DNA of 64,000 nt from Alphaproteobacteria bacterium (GTDB lineage: Bacteria; Pseudomonadota; Alphaproteobacteria; Rhizobiales; Rhizobiaceae). Under the pieces are notes generated by a model. That model was not told the DNA's origin and did no database searches. It saw only the letters and a program-made list of their open reading frames with translations. Location: assembly GCA_024742485.1 (NCBI GenBank), contig JANSYK010000002.1, positions 1,550,001 to 1,614,000 of the forward strand, read 5' to 3'. Below are positions 52,756 through 61,380 of the stretch, piece after piece. Each line of letters starts with the position of its first letter. The stretch's first letter is position 1. Position numbers and translations under genes: made by a program.

Positions 52756-53868
52756 TCAGAAACGGCCGCCGAAAAGCCGGCTCCACTGTTCACCGGCCAA
52801 GCCATTGAAGAAGCCGTCGGCGGTTTTGAGAGCGTTGACAAGGTCCTTGTCGGCGGTGTGAACAACGGTCGAAGAGGCCTGTGCGAAAGCGATTCGGCGC
52901 GTCAGCATTGCCGCCAGCAAGGCCGGCTGTGTGCGTCCCCGCAGACCAGCCGCCCCCCGCGCCGTGGCATCGGCGACGAGACAGTCGATCACCGGCCCGG
53001 CTTGCCGGGGCAAGGCCAGGATCTGCAGGACACGGGCAATGCCACCTTGCCGAACATGGTAGAAGAATGCGCCAATGGGAGCGCCACTCTTCGTCGAGAC
53101 GGATGCCATGACGGGCTCGCCATCATCTGGCTTGTCGGTCGCATCCTCCAGAATATGGGCCAATTGTTCATCCGACCAATTCGGGCGCAAGGCAAACTGT
53201 TCGGTCATCGGGGCCATCAGTTCGGCAAAAGCGCCGGCGTCGATTTGCGACACGGTCAATCCGTCGGGCGCGCTCACCCCCGGCGCCACCCTGGTCCAGG
53301 CGCGTTTTTCAGGCTTCATGCCCATGCGCGCCAGGTAGTCGATGCCGCTGGCGACGGGCAGCACCGATCTGAGGAGCTTGTAGCGGGATGCGGCCACGTC
53401 GACGGCAAAGGCCGAAGGACGGATGACACGAATCCATTCCAGGCTGTATTGCGGCAGAATGACACCGCGCAACTTTGACCACATCTGTCCGGCAATTTCA
53501 TTGGCCGTTTCGCTGAACGAGATGTCCTGCGGCCCGGAGAGGAACCCACGCATCAAACGTGCACCGGCCATCGGATCGCTTTCCGGTGCGTCGACCATGA
53601 GTGTGCCGCAAATCGCTGAACGGATGGGCCTGTCCTGAAAGACCATCGGTAGCGCATTGACACCGATAAATCCGGACAGATTGCCCTCTGCATTGAGATG
53701 GACCAGCGAGGAAATCTCCGGATCACAGCCTGGCGAATCCAGAAACAAGGACCGAAGATAGGGCGCCAATTCAGACGGCGGTGCTCCGTCCCGGTGTCGG
53801 AGCCGCTTTTGAAACAGCTTCGCAACGGCGTCGCTGTCGCCCGGTTCGAATGGTCGGATCGAGCTCAT
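52756..53868 (-). CDS. GNAT-like acyltransferase with two domains
   Basis: A 370-residue protein. The N-terminal part (MSSIRPFEPGDSDAVAKLFQ, up to about residue 175) begins like GNAT acetyltransferases and includes LSGFIGVNALPMVFQDRPIR. The second half (about 200-340) has another GNAT-like pattern (GAPIGAFFYHVRQGGIARVL). It resembles the large double-GNAT proteins seen near polysaccharide and natural-product genes. It would transfer an acyl group to an amine; donor and acceptor are unknown. Its start overlaps the stop of the methyltransferase gene by 4 bases. It meets the NadE-like gene tail to tail with 6 bases between. Confidence 0.65.
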   Translation of the reverse strand: MSSIRPFEPGDSDAVAKLFQKRLRHRDGAPPSELAPYLRSLFLDSPGCDPEISSLVHLNAEGNLSGFIGVNALPMVFQDRPIRSAICGTLMVDAPESDPMAGARLMRGFLSGPQDISFSETANEIAGQMWSKLRGVILPQYSLEWIRVIRPSAFAVDVAASRYKLLRSVLPVASGIDYLARMGMKPEKRAWTRVAPGVSAPDGLTVSQIDAGAFAELMAPMTEQFALRPNWSDEQLAHILEDATDKPDDGEPVMASVSTKSGAPIGAFFYHVRQGGIARVLQILALPRQAGPVIDCLVADATARGAAGLRGRTQPALLAAMLTRRIAFAQASSTVVHTADKDLVNALKTADGFFNGLAGEQWSRLFGGRF

Positions 53869-54590
53869 TGTGTTTGCTTCGGTGACGTTGGTGAGTTGCC
53901 TGTGGCGGCGCCGCGCCGCGCCGACGCGACACGGGGCGTTCCACTTTCATCCGGCAGGAATTCGACCTTGTCATAGGCGCGTGTCCGTTTGATCAAAGCG
54001 GCAGCCTGCCGCTCCTGTCCGGCACCGAATTCGAAGGTCAGCCATCCGCCCGGTTTGAGATAATCAACCGCTTCGCGGATCAGCCGCTGCTGGATCGAAA
54101 TGCCGTAGGGGCCGCCATCGAACGCCTCCCGTGGCTCTCCCTCCAGGAGATGGGCACTGTCGCCCTCCAGTCGGCCGGTCGAGATATAGGGGGGATTGCA
54201 GACGACCAGATCGACTGTCCCCTCGAGGTGGTCCGCAGCAAATGCATCGAAGAGGTCGCCCCGTCTCGTATTGACGCGATCCGCCAGGCCAAGGCGTTCG
54301 GCATTGCGGGCGGCCAGTGCCACGGTTGCTTCTGTCAGGTCGGCCGCCCACACGCTGGCTGTGATGATCTGGCTGGCAATTCCCAAAGCCAGGTTCCCGG
54401 AGCCGCAGCACATGTCGATGACCACGCAGCCTTCCGTCCGCGCGCGAAGCAGGGAGACGGCCGTTTTGCCAAGCAATTCCGTCTCCTCGCGCGGCACGAG
54501 AACATCTTCCGTGAGTTCAAGCTCGATGCCCATGAACGCGTGGAATGGCCGTGAGTCGGGCTTTGCGGGGGCATCCTGTGAAAATGACAT
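53865..54590 (-). CDS. PrmC/HemK-type N5-glutamine-like methyltransferase
   Basis: A 241-residue SAM methyltransferase. It has VLVPREETELL (residues 30-40), the PrmC-type substrate loop, motif I DMCCGSGNLALGIA (59-72), and the catalytic NPPY (132-135) in VVCNPPYISTGR. PrmC methylates the side-chain amide nitrogen of a release-factor glutamine. This copy lacks PrmC's N-terminal helical domain and sits in a biosynthetic cassette with two amide-forming enzymes, so it could methylate an amide or amine nitrogen of the product. It lies 93 bases after the aminotransferase stop. The C-terminus (PTSPKQTQ) is polar and variable. Confidence 0.8.
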   Translation of the reverse strand: MSFSQDAPAKPDSRPFHAFMGIELELTEDVLVPREETELLGKTAVSLLRARTEGCVVIDMCCGSGNLALGIASQIITASVWAADLTEATVALAARNAERLGLADRVNTRRGDLFDAFAADHLEGTVDLVVCNPPYISTGRLEGDSAHLLEGEPREAFDGGPYGISIQQRLIREAVDYLKPGGWLTFEFGAGQERQAAALIKRTRAYDKVEFLPDESGTPRVASARRGAATGNSPTSPKQTQ

Positions 54591-54683
54591 TCCGATCCAA
54601 CGGCCTCTGTAACAATACGTTACCCTTGGTTGTACCGCAGCGGGGTAAACGGAAGCTGAAGCGAATTGATAGGCACATAAACT

Positions 54684-55880
54684 TTAGGCAGACAGTTCTT
54701 TTGCGCAGTCTGTGATGATGGTGGCAATCAAATGGCAGTCCTCGACTGAAAAGGTCAAGGGCAGGCGCATATCGAACAGCTCTGCCATGATCGCGTCGGA
54801 GCATGGCAAGGCCTGCTCCTCGACATAGCGCCAGGAATGATGGGAGGATGTAAAGCCGGTCGGCTCCGTGCCGCCGAACCATTTCAGTTCGACACCCCGC
54901 GCCCCGCAAGCCGCCAGCAGTGCGCGGCAATTCTCGTCTCCGCAACCGGGCCAGCGAAACTGAATCGATGAACCGACAAAAGCCTCTGCCGGCGGCCGAT
55001 GCGGCAGCGCCAGGGCAGGGCGTTCGGCAAGGTGCGAAGCCACCGCTTCATAACGGGCGTTCCAGCGCGCGATATTGTTGTCCAAACGTTTCAGTTGCGG
55101 CCGCAAAATGGCGGCGCGCAAGGCATCCATCCGGGCGGACATATTGGGCATGTGATAACGCGGCAGCTGAAAATGGCTTTGATCGGGTCCAGCGCCATGA
55201 CGGTCATGGAGCATGTAGCTGCCGGAGAGGATGGTGGCACGCGCCATGAAATCCGGATCATTGGATGTCAGCAGACCGCCTTCTCCTGAATTCATGTGCT
55301 TGTATGTCTGAGTGGAGAAACACCCGGCCAACCCGAAACTGCCGGATCGGGTCCCGTTCCAACTGGCGCCCATCGTGTGTGCACAATCTTCGATCACGCA
55401 TATCCCATGATCGGCGGCAATGGCCATCAGCCGTTCCATATCGCACAGATGCCCGCGCATATGCGAGACAAGAAGCGTTCCAGCGCCGCTGTCGCGTGCC
55501 GCCCGTTCCAGGTCTTTGAGATCGAGGCAGAGATTTTCATCGATTTCGACCAAAAACGGTGTTGCGCCGACTGCAGCGATAGCGCCCGGTACCGGAGCCA
55601 GGGTGAAGGCGTTGGTCAACACGCGATCACCAGCACCTGTCCCGGCGGCGCGTAGCGCGATCTGCATCGCCTGACCACCCGATGCCGTCGCCAGGCAGTA
55701 GGAACTGCCCTGCCAGCGAGCGAACTCCTGTTCGAGCATTGCCGTTTCACCGGGCTCGTCATCGGCCAGATTGTAGCGATGCAACCGCCCGCTTCGCAAA
55801 ACCGCATTGGCGGCTTCGATTGCATCTTCAGGGATCGGCTCCTGCTGTGTGAAGCTACCTTGAAAGGTTCGTCGGGTCAT
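54684..55880 (-). CDS. DegT/DnrJ/EryC1-family PLP-dependent aminotransferase
   Basis: A 398-residue fold-type I PLP enzyme of the sugar-aminotransferase group. The PLP-binding Asp is in CVIEDCAHTMGASWNG (Asp165), and the Schiff-base Lys is Lys194 in FSTQTYKHMNSGEGG. The N-terminal SGRLHRYN-type region and C-terminal domain are complete. Family members aminate keto-sugars or cyclitols, so the cassette product may contain an amino-sugar-like or other amine unit. The start is the ATG at 55880, with no strong ribosome site. It is the first gene of the minus-strand half of the cassette. Confidence 0.88.
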   Translation of the reverse strand: MTRRTFQGSFTQQEPIPEDAIEAANAVLRSGRLHRYNLADDEPGETAMLEQEFARWQGSSYCLATASGGQAMQIALRAAGTGAGDRVLTNAFTLAPVPGAIAAVGATPFLVEIDENLCLDLKDLERAARDSGAGTLLVSHMRGHLCDMERLMAIAADHGICVIEDCAHTMGASWNGTRSGSFGLAGCFSTQTYKHMNSGEGGLLTSNDPDFMARATILSGSYMLHDRHGAGPDQSHFQLPRYHMPNMSARMDALRAAILRPQLKRLDNNIARWNARYEAVASHLAERPALALPHRPPAEAFVGSSIQFRWPGCGDENCRALLAACGARGVELKWFGGTEPTGFTSSHHSWRYVEEQALPCSDAIMAELFDMRLPLTFSVEDCHLIATIITDCAKELSA

Positions 55881-56268
55881 GGTTCAGAAGCGCGAATGTA
55901 TTGGACGGTAAAAGACGGGTTTTGCGTAAGGCATGGGTCCAATGCTCCTGCTGGCGGTTATCTGGTTCTTTACCAATGTGTCACCTTGCGTCGGAATCGA
56001 AAACCAGTCGATCCCCCATTTGCGCCTTTTCGCCGCACCACGCGGACCATTGCCGACACATGCGGGTGGATATTGCTTTGCCCCGTCTTTGCGGCTTTGC
56101 GGTGCAAGGCTTGCCCCGCCCCCATAGGCATGGCACAGGAGAGGGTCGAAAAGGAAAAGAGGATTGGCTGGTGACGCTTGCATACCTGATTGATCGGGCT
56201 GGTACGCAGCCCCTTGATCCCGATGCAAATGAGCACTCTCGTCGGGCATATTGGACAGGTTCGGGCCG
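55881..56268. other. 388-base divergent gap; no gene seen
   Basis: The gap lies between the DegT-type gene (minus) and a lipoprotein-like aminopeptidase (plus). Overlapping open frames on both strands have no recognisable features. An inverted repeat, attggac (55900-55906) and gtccaat (55937-55943), lies close to the DegT start and may be an operator. Promoters for both directions must be here. Confidence 0.4.
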
Positions 56269-57330
56269 ATGAATCTGAGGCCGTTGCAACTTCTGAGCCT
56301 GGCACTTGCCCTTTTTGTCCTGCATGGCTGCAGCAATCTTGCCTATTACAGCCAGTCCATCAATGGCCATCTCAATCTGGTTTCCTCCGCCAAACCGGTC
56401 GACCGGCTGCTCAAACAGCCGTCCCAGCCAACTGCCGTTCGCCAGCAATTGGAACTGGCGCGTGACATTCGCGCCTTTGCCACCGAAAGGCTGGCGCTGC
56501 CCGACAACAGGAGTTATCGCAGCTATGTCGATACGGGCCGCGAATATGTGACCTGGGCGGTGTTTGCCGCGCCGGAATTGTCGTTGAATGTGCGCACATG
56601 GTGCTTTCCGGTTGTGGGATGCGTACCCTATCGGGGCTACTTCTCAAGGGATGCGGCACAGGCATTTGCCGATGGTTTGCGTGCAGAGGGGCTCGATGTC
56701 TATGTGGGCGGTGTCCCGGCCTATTCGACCCTCGGTTGGTTCAACGATCCGTTGTTGAACACGATGTTTCTGCGCGGTGAGACCTATCTGGCCAGTGTGG
56801 TCTTTCACGAACTGTCCCATCAACGCGTCTATGTGCAAAATGACACGCGGTACAATGAGGCCTTCGCCGTTGCCGTCGAGCAGATCGGAACGACCGAATG
56901 GCTGTTGGAACGGGCAGAACCTGAAGCGCTGGCGCATTATCAGGCATCCCACAGTCGTGAGGAAGACTTCCTCGCTCTCATTGCACAGACCCGCAATGCG
57001 CTTCAACGGATCTATGGCAGCGAGGCCGGTGACAGCGAGAAACGCGCGGCAAAGGCTGCGGCGATTGAAGACTTACGCGCCCGCTATGAGCGCACCAAAG
57101 CCGATCGCTGGAATGGATATGATGGCTATGATCAGTGGTTCAACGAACCGATCAACAACGCGAAACTGGCAACCGTTGCGGTCTACAATGATCTGGTGCC
57201 TGCGTTCCTGAGGTTGTTTGAAATCTGCGGCAGCGACTTTGAGCGGTTTTACGGGGCGGTGGAGCGCATCGGCAAACAGGACATCGGCAACCGCGCGCAC
57301 ATACTGGCCACAACGAACCGGTGTGGTTGA
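56269..57330 (+). CDS. predicted aminopeptidase lipoprotein (PF10023-like)
   Basis: A 353-residue protein with a lipoprotein signal: hydrophobic LQLLSLALALFVLHGCS, lipobox Cys at about residue 21. The zinc motif HELSH is in ASVVFHELSHQRVYVQNDTR, followed by YNEAFAVAVEQIGTTEWL. It has VRTWCFPVVGCVPYRGYFSR and ends in a conserved helical tail, as in predicted aminopeptidases of the PF10023 family. It probably sits at the outer membrane or periplasm. The ATG at 56269 is used; a TTG at 56251 is in frame. It is monocistronic and converges on the fucose genes. Confidence 0.85.
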   Translation: MNLRPLQLLSLALALFVLHGCSNLAYYSQSINGHLNLVSSAKPVDRLLKQPSQPTAVRQQLELARDIRAFATERLALPDNRSYRSYVDTGREYVTWAVFAAPELSLNVRTWCFPVVGCVPYRGYFSRDAAQAFADGLRAEGLDVYVGGVPAYSTLGWFNDPLLNTMFLRGETYLASVVFHELSHQRVYVQNDTRYNEAFAVAVEQIGTTEWLLERAEPEALAHYQASHSREEDFLALIAQTRNALQRIYGSEAGDSEKRAAKAAAIEDLRARYERTKADRWNGYDGYDQWFNEPINNAKLATVAVYNDLVPAFLRLFEICGSDFERFYGAVERIGKQDIGNRAHILATTNRCG

Positions 57331-57354
57331 TCCCGAGCATGGACCCGGAGTGCT

Positions 57355-57786
57355 TTAAGGCGCAACGACGCCTTTCTTCAAAATGATGTTTCCATACAAT
57401 CTCCGCTCCCCCGTTTGAACGACGGCAAAGGCCTTCTTGGCAACGTCATAGAAGGCAAATCGTTCGACCGAGGCGATGGGTGCTGCGTGGTCTGCCACGG
57501 TATCGATGATTTGCTGGAATTCCTTGACAACAGGCGGAACCGCCGCCGCGTCTCCGACCACCTGCATCGTGCGGGCAGGGTCGTCGACGAATGAATCAAG
57601 CGGCATGATCGAAAGGACGGCCCGGAGCGTATCCGTCGCATCAATCCCGTCGAGCCGTACGACACGTTCGCTGGAGCTCTCGGCCGGAAAATTGGCATCG
57701 GCAATGACGATATCGTCGCCATGACCCATCGCCGCCAGTAGATACAGAAGATCGGGTGAGAGAATCGGGTCCAGTCCGCGTAGCAT
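57355..57786 (-). CDS. RbsD/FucU-family sugar mutarotase (L-fucose mutarotase-like)
   Basis: A 143-residue protein of the FucU/RbsD family, which interconverts the anomers of free sugars. Features are DPILSPDLLYLLAAMGHGDD (catalytic His region, about residues 6-25) followed by IVIADANFPAES, and the C-terminal ERRLYGNIILKKGV. FucU members act on L-fucose. The start overlaps the stop of the aldo/keto reductase by one base (TAATG), so they are co-translated, and the pair suggests L-fucose oxidation. Confidence 0.88.
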   Translation of the reverse strand: MLRGLDPILSPDLLYLLAAMGHGDDIVIADANFPAESSSERVVRLDGIDATDTLRAVLSIMPLDSFVDDPARTMQVVGDAAAVPPVVKEFQQIIDTVADHAAPIASVERFAFYDVAKKAFAVVQTGERRLYGNIILKKGVVAP

Positions 57787-58826
57787 TATGGTTCCTTTGG
57801 CATGGGGGCATCGGGATGCACCAGACCCTCGGCCTTCAGATCGGACCAGAGCGATGCGGGTATGGGGGTTTGAAGCAATTTGACATTGGCTGCGACTTCG
57901 GCAGCCGAGACGGCGCCCGGAATGACGGATTTGACGGCGGGATGGCCCAGAACGAATTGCAGTGCTGCGGCAATCAGTGGCGTTTCATGGGCGGCGCAGA
58001 CCGCCTCGATTTTGCGAACGCGCATCAGAATGGATTCGGGGGCGTCGGCGTAATTGTATTTGGCGCCCGGCACCGCGCCAGTCGCCAGGATGCCAGAATT
58101 ATAAGGGCCGCCGAGCACGATGCCGACATCGCGTTTTTCGCACAGCGGCAGAAAACTCTCCAGTGCTTCCTGTTCAAGCAGCGTGTAGCGGCCAGCCAAA
58201 AGAAACCCATCGAAATCACCGAGCCCGAGCAGCCTTTCGCAAACCTGCCATTCATTGACGCCAGCACCGATTGCAGCGATGTCACCGGCGGCGCGAAGTT
58301 CGCTCAGTGCGCGATATCCGCCATCGTCAAACAACTCCCGCACACGGGCGTCGCTGGCCTCCTGAGAACCTTGCGAAAATGCGCAGACATCGTGAATGAA
58401 AAGAATATCGGCGTTGTCGATCCCCAACCTTTGCCGGCTGGCTTCATAACTCTTCATCACCCCGTCATAGGAGTAGTCAAAGACAATCCTCTTTTGCGGC
58501 ACATCGACAAACGCCTCCGGTGTAACCTCGTGCGGCTCGCAATCGAGCAAGAGTCGGCCGATCTTGGTGGATATCTGGATGGTGTCTCGTCCGAAGCGCT
58601 CAATGGCCGGCGCAAGGCGCAGCTCGGAACGGCCCAAACCATATTGGGGCGCCGTGTCAAAATAGCGGATGCCGTGATCATAGGCCGCCTGCAAGGTCGC
58701 TTGCGCAACATCGTCCTCGACCTTGCGATAAAGATTTCCCAATGGCGCGCCGCCAAATCCCATGCGGGACAGCGCAACCGGGCGACTGGTGCGTCGATTG
58801 AGCAGCGTTGTGTCTGAAACGATCAT
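57786..58826 (-). CDS. aldo/keto reductase, L-fucose/D-threo-aldose 1-dehydrogenase-like
   Basis: A 346-residue AKR. The tetrad is visible: Asp and Tyr in IRYFDTAPQYGLGRSELRLA, Lys in IQISTKIGRLL and His in ILFIHDVCAF. It belongs to the branch that oxidises L-fucose and related aldoses to lactones. The ATG at 58826 has ggagg 5-9 bases upstream; a longer frame to 58910 lacks support. It forms a two-gene operon with the FucU-type mutarotase. No L-fucose transporter or lactonase is nearby. Confidence 0.88.
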   Translation of the reverse strand: MIVSDTTLLNRRTSRPVALSRMGFGGAPLGNLYRKVEDDVAQATLQAAYDHGIRYFDTAPQYGLGRSELRLAPAIERFGRDTIQISTKIGRLLLDCEPHEVTPEAFVDVPQKRIVFDYSYDGVMKSYEASRQRLGIDNADILFIHDVCAFSQGSQEASDARVRELFDDGGYRALSELRAAGDIAAIGAGVNEWQVCERLLGLGDFDGFLLAGRYTLLEQEALESFLPLCEKRDVGIVLGGPYNSGILATGAVPGAKYNYADAPESILMRVRKIEAVCAAHETPLIAAALQFVLGHPAVKSVIPGAVSAAEVAANVKLLQTPIPASLWSDLKAEGLVHPDAPMPKEP

Positions 58827-58969
58827 CGGGCCTCCATCAACCGCCATTGAACAGAGCAAGCGGTTTTTTGCAAGGGGCCGGATCAATGTCGGATTTCCGG
58901 CATCGGACAAAAAATTGGATCAGCTCTTCGCGATGTGCACAATGAACATCGTCACAGGGGGTATTTTCG

Positions 58970-60130
58970 ATGACGGAATCGCTTGACGCGCTTTCGCAGT
59001 TCTATTCCGAAATTCCGCTGCAGGACCGGTTCGATGCGCTGGCAGATGCTGAGTCCTATCTGCCTTTGCCGGAAGGCTGGATCATCGGCGCGGCTGATAT
59101 TGTTGGCTCGACTGCGGCCATTGCGGCGGGCCGGTACAAGGTGATCAACACGGTGGGCGCGGCCGTCATTTCTGCTCAGATCAACGCCGTCAAAGGCGCG
59201 GCGCTGCCCTATGCATTTGGCGGAGATGGAGCGGTATTCGCATTGCCGGCGGGCCTTCGGGAGCCCTGCGAAAGAGCGCTGGGCGAGGTTATCCGCTGGG
59301 CGAAGGATGAATTTGACCTGGAATTGCGTGCCGCCGTTGTTCCGGTCGAGGATATTCGCGCTGCCGGCTGCGACGTGGCGGTTGCGCGCTATCGGGCTTC
59401 TGCCGGCGTCAACTACGCCATGTTCCGGGGTGGTGGCATGAACTGGGCCGACAACCGGATGAAGGAGGGCAACTATGCAATACCAGCCGCTCCGGAGGGC
59501 GCCTTTCCCGATCTGACCGGCCTTTCCTGCCGCTGGACACCCATGGAGAGCCGCCACGGCAAGATCCTGTCTGTACTGGTTCTGCCGAAAAAGGCGGAGA
59601 TCACGGCGGCCCATGCGCAATTGTTTCACAAGATCATCGACCTGGCGCGTGGCCTGGAGCGTGGCGGGCATCCGGTGCCGGAAAACGGACCCGGCTTTGT
59701 CTGGCCACCGGAAGGACTGGCACTGGAGGCGCATGCGACACGTGGCAAGACCTCATTGGCATTGCGCAAATTCCAGTTGCTGATCGAGACCTTCGTTGCG
59801 TTGATATTCTTCAAGACCAAAATCAAGCTCGGCTCTTTCGATCCGATGCACTATGTCTTCACATCCGGTATCAACGCCGATTTTCGCAAGTTCGATGACG
59901 GTCTCAAAATGACCATCGACTGTGATGCACAGACCCGTGACGGGCTGGAAAAATTGCTGGCAAAAGGGGAAATGGACGGTCTCGTCCGCTTTGCCATCCA
60001 TGAACAGGATCAGGCGCTCATGACCTGCATTGTTCCGTCTGTCACGAGCGATGATCACGTGCACTTTGTCGACGGTGCGGCGGGCGGTTACGCCAAGGCA
60101 GCCGAGCAGTTGAAAAAACAACCGGCATGA
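58970..60130 (+). CDS. DUF3095-family protein, cyclase-like (copy 1)
   Basis: A 386-residue protein of DUF3095. The N-terminal half resembles a class III nucleotide-cyclase palm: AADIVGSTAAI with Asp43 and YAFGGDGAVFAL with Asp86, 43 residues apart, close to the spacing of the two metal-binding aspartates of adenylate cyclases. Other cyclase residues (base-selecting Lys/Asp, transition-state Arg) are not obvious. The C-terminal half has one moderately hydrophobic helix (LLIETFVALIFF) and the conserved HVHFVDGAAGGYA-type end. The start is ATG 58970. A paralog lies tail to tail, 36 bases away. Confidence 0.75.
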   Translation: MTESLDALSQFYSEIPLQDRFDALADAESYLPLPEGWIIGAADIVGSTAAIAAGRYKVINTVGAAVISAQINAVKGAALPYAFGGDGAVFALPAGLREPCERALGEVIRWAKDEFDLELRAAVVPVEDIRAAGCDVAVARYRASAGVNYAMFRGGGMNWADNRMKEGNYAIPAAPEGAFPDLTGLSCRWTPMESRHGKILSVLVLPKKAEITAAHAQLFHKIIDLARGLERGGHPVPENGPGFVWPPEGLALEAHATRGKTSLALRKFQLLIETFVALIFFKTKIKLGSFDPMHYVFTSGINADFRKFDDGLKMTIDCDAQTRDGLEKLLAKGEMDGLVRFAIHEQDQALMTCIVPSVTSDDHVHFVDGAAGGYAKAAEQLKKQPA

Positions 60131-60166
60131 CACCACACGGAAATGGTCCGGCTGTTGCCTGCCGGG

Positions 60167-61276
60167 CTATGTCGGCAACTGCCGTGCGGCGGCCGTGTAT
60201 CCGCCGCCGGCGCCATCGACGAAATGCATATGGTCGGAAGCGGTAACGGACGGTGCGATGCAGGTCATCAACGCCTCGTCCTGCATATGCAACCCGTAAT
60301 GGATCCGGCCATCGAGAGATGGAGCCTCGAGCGTGGCTTCCAGCCTCTTGATGGTCTCGAGCGAGCAATCGGCGGTGATCAGCAGCCCATCGTCAAACTT
60401 TCGGTAATCGGTGTTGCTGGCGATTTCACGCCGATAGCGGTCCGGGTGAAAGCCTCCGAGCCGTAGACCGCTGCGAAAGAGAACCCAGGCAAATGCTGCC
60501 AGGCCGACGACGCTGATGCGCTGCAAAAGTCCACGCCCGGCAACGCGAAACTGCAGTGCCAGGGCCTCGCTTCTTACGGCCGCCTGCGGCCCGGACTCTG
60601 GAACCGGATTGAACGAGGCCTGGTCTTCAAGGTCGGCAATGACGGCCTCGGCGATGTCAGCGAAATCGGCATCGCTGCCACCGGGTGCCCGTTTCACGAT
60701 CAGCGAGACGATTTTGCCGCGCGTTGCCCGGATGGGCCCCCATTGGCAGGACAGGCCCGTCAGGTCCGGCTCACGGTCAGCCGCGTCCGGCAGCCGGATC
60801 GTGCCGGCCTTCAGCTGTTCGTCCAGCCAGGCCATGCCACCGCCGGCGAACATGGCGTAGCGCACATCATCGGATGCCCGCCACAGGGCGACGCGCAAAT
60901 CATGCCCGGCCTTGCGAATGGCGGCCACCCGGGTCATGCCGGTGCGCAGCTCCAGTCCGAGGTCGCGTTGTGACCAGGCTGCGACACGAGACAACGCTTC
61001 GGCTGCTTTGTCCGCATGTTCCGGTGGAATGGCGAACCCGGCGCCATCGCCGCCGAAGACGAACAGTTTCAGATCACCCTCCAGCGCATTGGAGACAGCG
61101 CTGATGGTGGCAGCGCCAGCCAGATTGACCGACTTGTAGTGGCCGGCGGCGATGGCGCTTGTCGAATCGACCACGTCTGACAGGCAGGCCAGCCAATCAT
61201 CCGGCAGTTGTGCGTATAGAGACGGATCGGCCGCATCGGCAAATCGGGACAGAACGGGAATGGTGTAGGTATTCAT
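60167..61276 (-). CDS. DUF3095-family protein, cyclase-like (copy 2)
   Basis: A 369-residue paralog of the neighbouring DUF3095 protein. It keeps the same two motifs: CLSDVVDSTSAIAAG with Asp34 and FVFGGDGAGFAI with Asp77, again 43 residues apart, and the C-terminal SDHMHFVDGAGGGYTAAARQ. The membrane-like helix is ISVVGLAAFAWVLF (about residue 258). It follows two small winged-helix regulators on the same strand with 104 bases between, so it may be controlled by them. Function is unknown; a nucleotide-based signal is possible. Confidence 0.75.
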   Translation of the reverse strand: MNTYTIPVLSRFADAADPSLYAQLPDDWLACLSDVVDSTSAIAAGHYKSVNLAGAATISAVSNALEGDLKLFVFGGDGAGFAIPPEHADKAAEALSRVAAWSQRDLGLELRTGMTRVAAIRKAGHDLRVALWRASDDVRYAMFAGGGMAWLDEQLKAGTIRLPDAADREPDLTGLSCQWGPIRATRGKIVSLIVKRAPGGSDADFADIAEAVIADLEDQASFNPVPESGPQAAVRSEALALQFRVAGRGLLQRISVVGLAAFAWVLFRSGLRLGGFHPDRYRREIASNTDYRKFDDGLLITADCSLETIKRLEATLEAPSLDGRIHYGLHMQDEALMTCIAPSVTASDHMHFVDGAGGGYTAAARQLPT

Positions 61277-61380
61277 TGGCGGTACAGCGCTCTATGGTTC
61301 CGAACTCCATACGTCCCGTGGCGCTTCTGGGATTTGTCTACACGATGATGTGATGTGGGGATGCCGTCGGCTGCGGGTGC

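Noticed and set aside
55779-56336. Open frames on both strands in the gap before the predicted aminopeptidase
   Set aside because: They overlap each other and the ends of flanking genes, and have biased, Cys/Pro/Arg-rich translations without any recognisable pattern.
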